From assembly GCA_030737835.1 (NCBI GenBank), contig CM060849.1, forward strand, positions 25,552,855 to 25,616,854: a stretch of DNA of 64,000 nucleotides. The letters run 5' to 3'. This DNA is from Acorus gramineus. Taxonomy: Eukaryota; Streptophyta; Magnoliopsida; Acorales; Acoraceae. Each line of letters begins with the position of its first letter. The stretch's first letter is position 1. Below are positions 59,331 to 64,000 of the stretch, piece after piece. A model generated the notes under the pieces. It worked only from the letters and a program-made list of their open reading frames with translations. It ran no database searches and was not told the DNA's origin. A program made the translations under genes and the position numbers.

Positions 59331-59724
59331 TCAAATCTATTTTGTTTAGAGTCTGATTTTTTTAGATTAATTTGAATAAGATTCAAGTTAGTTTTGGGAT
59401 AAGATCTAATGATCAATGTTTTAAAAACTGAATCCTTCATTAAACTTAAAAAATGAATGGTCAAAGAGTCACTAATTCAATCGTTGGGTCATTTGGATTT
59501 GAACCATAACACAAATTTGATATCAATTCTCATTCTCATTCTTTTGAAACCCTCATAAGAGTTACATTTGAAATCTTCAATTTCTGAGTTCATTCATAGA
59601 TATTCTCGAGACTAAATTTTTCAAAACTAGATTCTTGGTAAGGTCAAACTGGTCATAAGAAATTGATGATATTGCATTGTCAATCTAAGAGAAATTAATA
59701 AATATTAAAATGGGAGGAGGTGTT

Positions 59725-60236
59725 ATAAGGAGTAGGGTTGCAACTCTGGCAGGTTGGGTTCTGGTTGACCCTAACCCGAATCTAACTCGAATTTCAAACT
59801 ACTCAACCCCAACCCGACCCAACCCGAACCCAACCCGTAATTAAATAAACCAACCCGATCTAACCCGAATTGGACTAACCCGACTCCAACCCGATTTTCA
59901 ATTCGAATTGGACCAACTCAACCCAACCCGAATTTTTAACATGATGTGCAAATTAAATAAATCAATCCGACTTAACCCATAAGATTAGCTAGGTTTATCT
60001 AAAATTTAAACTACCCATATTAGAAGCTACAGAATGAATTTTTTTTTTAACTATTAGTTTACGGGTTCGGGTTGGGTCGGATTGTGAGTGAGGCCAACCC
60101 GACCCCAACCCGATTTGTGAGTCAACCCGAATTGGCCAACCCGAACCCGATTTGGTCAACCCAACCCATGTAAAAATCGGGTTCAACCCGTCGAATTCGG
60201 GTTCAATCAGACCCAAGTTGCAGCCCTAATAAGGAG
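59725..60236. mobile_element. hAT-type MITE filled with AACCCGA repeats
   Basis: The 496-bp element at 59733-60228 has inverted ends TAGGGTTGCAACT and (reverse strand) TAGGGCTGCAACT. It is flanked by the exact 8-bp duplication ATAAGGAG (59725-59732 and 60229-60236), the hallmark of hAT elements. Both halves consist largely of CCAACCCGA-, AACCCGAATT- and GGGTTCGGGTTGGGTCGG-type repeats. Most carry the C-rich strand on top, but the segment near 60060 carries the G-rich strand. No coding frame of note. Confidence 0.93.
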
Positions 60237-60341
60237 AGTAGAAAATAAAACTATGAAAAAATGATAGGTTTTATATTAAACAGAATTACATGATTTAGAT
60301 TTCATCTCACTTTCATATTGAGCTAGATAACCTGGCACTAA

Positions 60342-60684
60342 GGCCTCATTTGGTTACGCGTTTGAGCGCACTTTTGCTTTTTGAAAAGTTGAAAAATTAA
60401 AATCGTACAGCTAAACAGGACAGTTTTTTTACAGAATCGAAAGCTGGATTCCTTTTAATTTTTTCCTCGAAATCTGTGTTTTAAAAAGTTCAAAAATAAT
60501 GTTTTTTTTGTCGGAATCGATTTTTGAATGGAAAAACAGCTTTCTCTGTCAAACATTAAACTTTTTTCAAATATTGATTCCTGAATTAAAGAAAAACATC
60601 ATAAAAAAGTTAAGGTCTAAAATCATCTTAAAAAATAGTTTTATTTTAAAAGCTATTTTTTAATCTATATTTTCAAACTGATCT
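60342..60684 (+). mobile_element. MITE family B, copy 3
   Basis: It starts GGCCTCATTTGGTTACGCG and continues with the family B blocks TTTTTGAAAAGTTGAAAAAT, GAAAGCTGGATTCCTTTTAA, CTTTCTCTGTCAAACATTAA and AAAATCATCTTAAAAAATAG. Together with copies 1 and 2 it defines a family of about 340 bp. Confidence 0.7.
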
Positions 60685-61560
60685 AAATCCAACTTAAATC
60701 GGATCATATTTGTTCAGTTTCATGTTTGAGTTGGAAACTCATGTAAAAATCGGTGGTCAAGGTCAGCCTCAAGTCGTACTTTCCTCTCACGAGTCACGAC
60801 ACCCCAACGGCGTTTTACTTGTTCTGTCTTCGAAGGAATTTTAATTTTATTTGTTAATACTTCTTTTCACTCCATTTAATTAAGAAAAAGAGAGCCCCCT
60901 TTAGGCGCTCTCTCATGGCGGTTACTGTTAAATTAATTGAACAGCTGTCCCAAATAAACGTGGATTGTTGAAAAAGGCAAAAAGTATTGAAACACAGATC
61001 CATGTTTAGGGAGAAGAAGCCAATGAAGGGACTCTAATGGAGGTGATTTGGAGTTCCCACTATATAATTCTTTATTGGAATACTTTTTTTAAGGTGACAC
61101 TCTTGTGGTGGGGTCATTCGCTTCTCTGTATCATGCATATGACAGCCCAGCTTAACAGGCTGGAAAGCCTAGCACAAGAGGCTCGGCTACCAGTGCTCTT
61201 CAATGCTCATTTGGGTCTTTCTCTCTCTCCCTGAAATCGAACAGACATATGGATCCCACTCTTTGAGGGAGGTATGTACTCCCTATTATAGATTGGGTTT
61301 TTGATCACCATTTCCATTTGCGCCTATTTGTGTTGTTCTTTCTTTTCTATTCCAGTTTTAGATCATTGGGTAGCAGTTAATCTGTTGTTTTCATATACTT
61401 TCCTCTTTCGGTTGATCTGGGTTTCCCATTTTTTGGTGTTTCTGAACTGGGTTTCTCATAAAAATCGCATCTTTGTAAAGCATTTGAGCATCCCATAATA
61501 CCGTTCTGATTTCTTCCCAATTGTGTGTTCTTAAAAGAAGGCATTTTGGAACTATTGGAG
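60685..61560 (+). promoter_or_regulatory. Upstream region and leader of THESEUS1
   Basis: There is no separate gene. Pyrimidine-rich CTTTCTCTCTCTCC (61217-61230) and the following sequence look like a transcribed leader. A GTATGT donor at 61271 suggests a leader intron, with its acceptor somewhere before 61540, though this cannot be fixed by eye. The start codon context is TTGGAGATGG. Confidence 0.4.
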
Positions 61561-64000
61561 ATGGTGATGAAGATGGGAATGATAGTGTATCTTCTTTTGG
61601 TCTCTGTTCTTTCCATGTGCACCACCTCTCATGCCACATTCACCCCTGTAAACAACTACCTGATCTCCTGTGGCTCCTCCCAAAACGTCACCCACCAAGG
61701 CCGAGTCTTCGTCCCCGACTCACACGAGTCTTCATTTTCACTGAAGTCCCAAACAGACACCACAGTCATCTCCACCAACAATTCGACCCTCCCTTCCCCA
61801 CTCTATCAGTCCCTCCGCGTCTTCCCCTCCCCCGCCACTTACGCCTTCAACATTCGCCAACCCGGCCGCCACTGGATCCGCCTCTACTTCTACCCCCTCC
61901 AAGGCTCCTCCGCCCACGACTTAACCTCCGCGTCCATCACCGTCGTCACCGACCAACATGTCCTCCTGAACAACTTCACCTTCAAAACCTTTAAAGGCTC
62001 ATTCTTGTTCAAAGAGTACTCCGTGAACGTGACTTCCGACACGCTGGGCCTCACATTCATTCCTTCGAACGGGTCGGTCGCGTTCGTGAACGCGATTGAG
62101 GTCGTCTCCGTTCCCGACGACCTGATCGCCGATCTTGCGCTCGAAGTATCGCCAAACGGTCCCTACAGCGGGCTCTCCGCGCTCGCATTCGAGACTGTGT
62201 ACCGCCTAAACATGGGCGGGCCTCTGCTGACCCCGCAGAACGACACGCTCGGGCGCACTTGGGAGAACGACGCGAAGTACTTGCACGTGAACAGCTCCGC
62301 CGTGAAAGCCTCCGTCGACCCGGGAACGATAAGGTACCCCAATGGATTAACAGCCGAGACCGCGCCAAATTGGGTTTACGCCACGGCGGAGTCCATGGGG
62401 AACGCAGACGTCTCGAACGTGAACTTCAACGTCACCTGGGTCTTCTCCGTCGACCCGAGCTTCCTCTACCTCATTCGCCTCCACTTCTGCGACATCGTGA
62501 GCAAGGCCTTGAATGATTTAGTATTCAATGTGTACATCAATTCTGATATAGCTATTCAAGGCCTGGATTTGTCGACATTGAAGGGAGGCTTATCGATTCC
62601 TTATTACAAGGACTTCGTGTCGAATGCTTCATTGGGTCCGGACGCGTTTTCTGTAAGCGTCGGACCGGATACCAATACCGACATCACGAATGCCATACTT
62701 AACGGATTGGAAATTCTGAAGATCAGCAATGAAGCCGGGAGCCTCGACGGGCTGTCCTCGGTGAAGGACGTCCTCCCCGATTCGCATTCGAAGAAGACCA
62801 AGATAGGCATTATAATTGGGGCCGTTGTGGGAACCGTAGCCGCCATAGCATTTATTGCTATATGTTACTGCTGTTTCATTGCGCGCAAGTCCAAGGCGAG
62901 TCCAATTGGTCAGGCGTGGCTTCCGCTACCGCTCTATGGGAACTCCCACACCATCACCAAAGGCTCGACCATCTCGCAAAAGAGCGGCACCGCGAGCTGC
63001 ATCTCCCTCGCCTCCACGCACCTCGGCCGGGTCTTCACCTTCCAGGAGATCATGGACTCGACGAACAAGTTTGACGAGGCGCTGCTGCTTGGCGTGGGCG
63101 GGTTTGGGAAGGTCTACAAGGGCACGGTCGAGGACGGGACGAAGGTTGCTGTCAAGAGGGGCAACCCGAGGTCTGAGCAGGGAATCGCTGAGTTCCACAC
63201 CGAGATCGAGATGCTCTCCAAGCTCCGCCACCGGCACTTGGTGTCGCTGATTGGGTACTGTGACGAACGGTCGGAGATGATACTAGTCTACGAATACATG
63301 GCGAATGGACCACTGAGGAGCCACCTCTACGGGGCGGGCCTCCCACCGCTCCCGTGGAAGCAGCGCCTTGAAATCTGCATTGGCGCGGCCAGGGGGCTTC
63401 ACTACCTCCACACAGGCGCGGCCCAGAGCATCATCCACCGAGACGTCAAGACCACGAACATCCTACTCGACGAGAACTTCGTTGCCAAAGTTGCGGACTT
63501 TGGGCTATCGAAGACAGGGCCTGCATTGGACCAGACGCATGTGAGCACGGCCGTGAAAGGAAGCTTTGGGTACCTTGACCCGGAGTACTTCCGGAGGCAG
63601 CAATTGACGGAGAAGTCCGATGTGTACTCTTTCGGGGTGGTTTTAATGGAGGTCCTCTGCACAAGGCCAGCGCTCAATCCAGTGCTCCCGAGGGAGCAAG
63701 TGAACATCGCGGAGTGGGCGATGACTTGGCAGAAGAAGGGGATGCTGGAGCAGATCATGGACCCCTTTTTGGTTGGCAAGATCAACCTGGCATCCCTCAA
63801 GAAGTATGGTGAGACCGCGGAGAAGTGCTTGGCGGAGCACGGTGTGGATAGGCCTACCATGGGTGACGTGTTGTGGAACCTCGAGTACGCGCTTCAGCTG
63901 GAGGAGACGTCGTCGGCACTGGCTGACCCGGATGAGAACAGCACGAACCACATATCTGGATTACCGCTTCCACAGCTTGAGCCATTCGATCAGAGCGTGA
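61561..64000 (+). CDS. THE1: THESEUS1-type CrRLK1L receptor kinase, 3' end beyond the window
   Basis: One uninterrupted frame from the ATG at 61561 gives 813 residues and runs off the window end; the Arabidopsis protein is about 855, so roughly 40 residues are missing. THE1 senses cell-wall integrity at the plasma membrane. A signal peptide (about 1-25) is followed by the malectin-like ectodomain, with [42 protein letters not shown] and [20 protein letters not shown], and many N-glycosylation sites. A helix of about 25 residues starts near 415 ([17 protein letters not shown]). The kinase has the glycine loop GVGGFGKV (511-518), Lys532 in [14 protein letters not shown] with Asp628, DFG at 646-648 and [11 protein letters not shown]. 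All catalytic residues are intact, so it should be active. PWLPLPLYG- and [12 protein letters not shown] blocks favour THE1 over HERK1 or FERONIA. The gene is intronless and GC-rich, far above its flanks. Confidence 0.96.
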   Translation, partial: MVMKMGMIVYLLLVSVLSMCTTSHATFTPVNNYLISCGSSQNVTHQGRVFVPDSHESSFSLKSQTDTTVISTNNSTLPSPLYQSLRVFPSPATYAFNIRQPGRHWIRLYFYPLQGSSAHDLTSASITVVTDQHVLLNNFTFKTFKGSFLFKEYSVNVTSDTLGLTFIPSNGSVAFVNAIEVVSVPDDLIADLALEVSPNGPYSGLSALAFETVYRLNMGGPLLTPQNDTLGRTWENDAKYLHVNSSAVKASVDPGTIRYPNGLTAETAPNWVYATAESMGNADVSNVNFNVTWVFSVDPSFLYLIRLHFCDIVSKALNDLVFNVYINSDIAIQGLDLSTLKGGLSIPYYKDFVSNASLGPDAFSVSVGPDTNTDITNAILNGLEILKISNEAGSLDGLSSVKDVLPDSHSKKTKIGIIIGAVVGTVAAIAFIAICYCCFIARKSKASPIGQAWLPLPLYGNSHTITKGSTISQKSGTASCISLASTHLGRVFTFQEIMDSTNKFDEALLLGVGGFGKVYKGTVEDGTKVAVKRGNPRSEQGIAEFHTEIEMLSKLRHRHLVSLIGYCDERSEMILVYEYMANGPLRSHLYGAGLPPLPWKQRLEICIGAARGLHYLHTGAAQSIIHRDVKTTNILLDENFVAKVADFGLSKTGPALDQTHVSTAVKGSFGYLDPEYFRRQQLTEKSDVYSFGVVLMEVLCTRPALNPVLPREQVNIAEWAMTWQKKGMLEQIMDPFLVGKINLASLKKYGETAEKCLAEHGVDRPTMGDVLWNLEYALQLEETSSALADPDENSTNHISGLPLPQLEPFDQSV

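Noticed and set aside
61521..63951. Several long open frames on both strands overlapping THESEUS1, for example Arg- or Pro-rich frames at 61521-61994 and 63402-63860
   Set aside because: They are by-products of GC-rich coding sequence in other frames. The THE1 frame is continuous, recognised from end to end and has all kinase motifs.

Overview
This window is nuclear DNA of a flowering plant. The evidence is spliced genes with GT-AG introns and plant-only families: THESEUS1 receptor kinase, plant SCAMP, a type II NAD(P)H dehydrogenase of the NDA group, an ENDO1/BFN1-type S1/P1 nuclease, a DUF707 protein, and NPF and PPR fragments. Non-coding DNA is AT-rich and full of short non-autonomous transposons. 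The THESEUS1 and glycine-rich genes are strikingly GC-rich. The species cannot be named from the sequence alone.

Layout. Bases 1-5541 hold a truncated NPF transporter fragment (- strand) and the leader of the first complete gene. Bases 5542-11190 (+) are a 15-exon DUF707 gene (407 aa). Bases 12484-17538 (+) are a 13-exon SCAMP gene (308 aa) with a LINE tail inserted in intron 4. A one-exon secreted glycine-rich, cysteine-tailed protein lies at 20003-20356 (-). From about 20.5 to 32.4 kb there is mostly mobile-element debris: Tourist-like MITEs, a nested repeat, a 957-bp near-palindromic foldback element, a 1942-bp Mutator-like element, and one putative small gene under a G-box cluster (31630-31809). 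An 8-exon NDA gene (542 aa) occupies 33167-38080 (-). It is followed by a MULE MITE, a SINE and a decayed PPR gene split by what looks like a solo LTR. A conserved-looking 71-aa CxxC protein lies at 45936-46151 (+), with a MULE MITE ending about 90 bp upstream of its TATA box. The 9-exon ENDO1-type nuclease is at 48898-51782 (-). A second repeat-rich stretch (52-61 kb) carries a SINE, a hAT MITE with perfect 8-bp target duplications and other MITE copies. The window ends inside THESEUS1 (61561 to beyond 64000, +).

The genes are independent transcription units and form no operon or obvious pathway. NDA acts at the mitochondrial inner membrane, SCAMP in endomembrane traffic, THESEUS1 in cell-wall integrity sensing and ENDO1 in nucleic-acid breakdown during senescence or cell death. 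I found no clear novel gene system. The strongest unusual signals are the long foldback element, many mobile elements with exact target-site duplications, an extra residue masking the ancestral SRI tail of NDA, and two small proteins I could not assign. All exon models were built by eye from splice signals, frame continuity and remembered family sequence.
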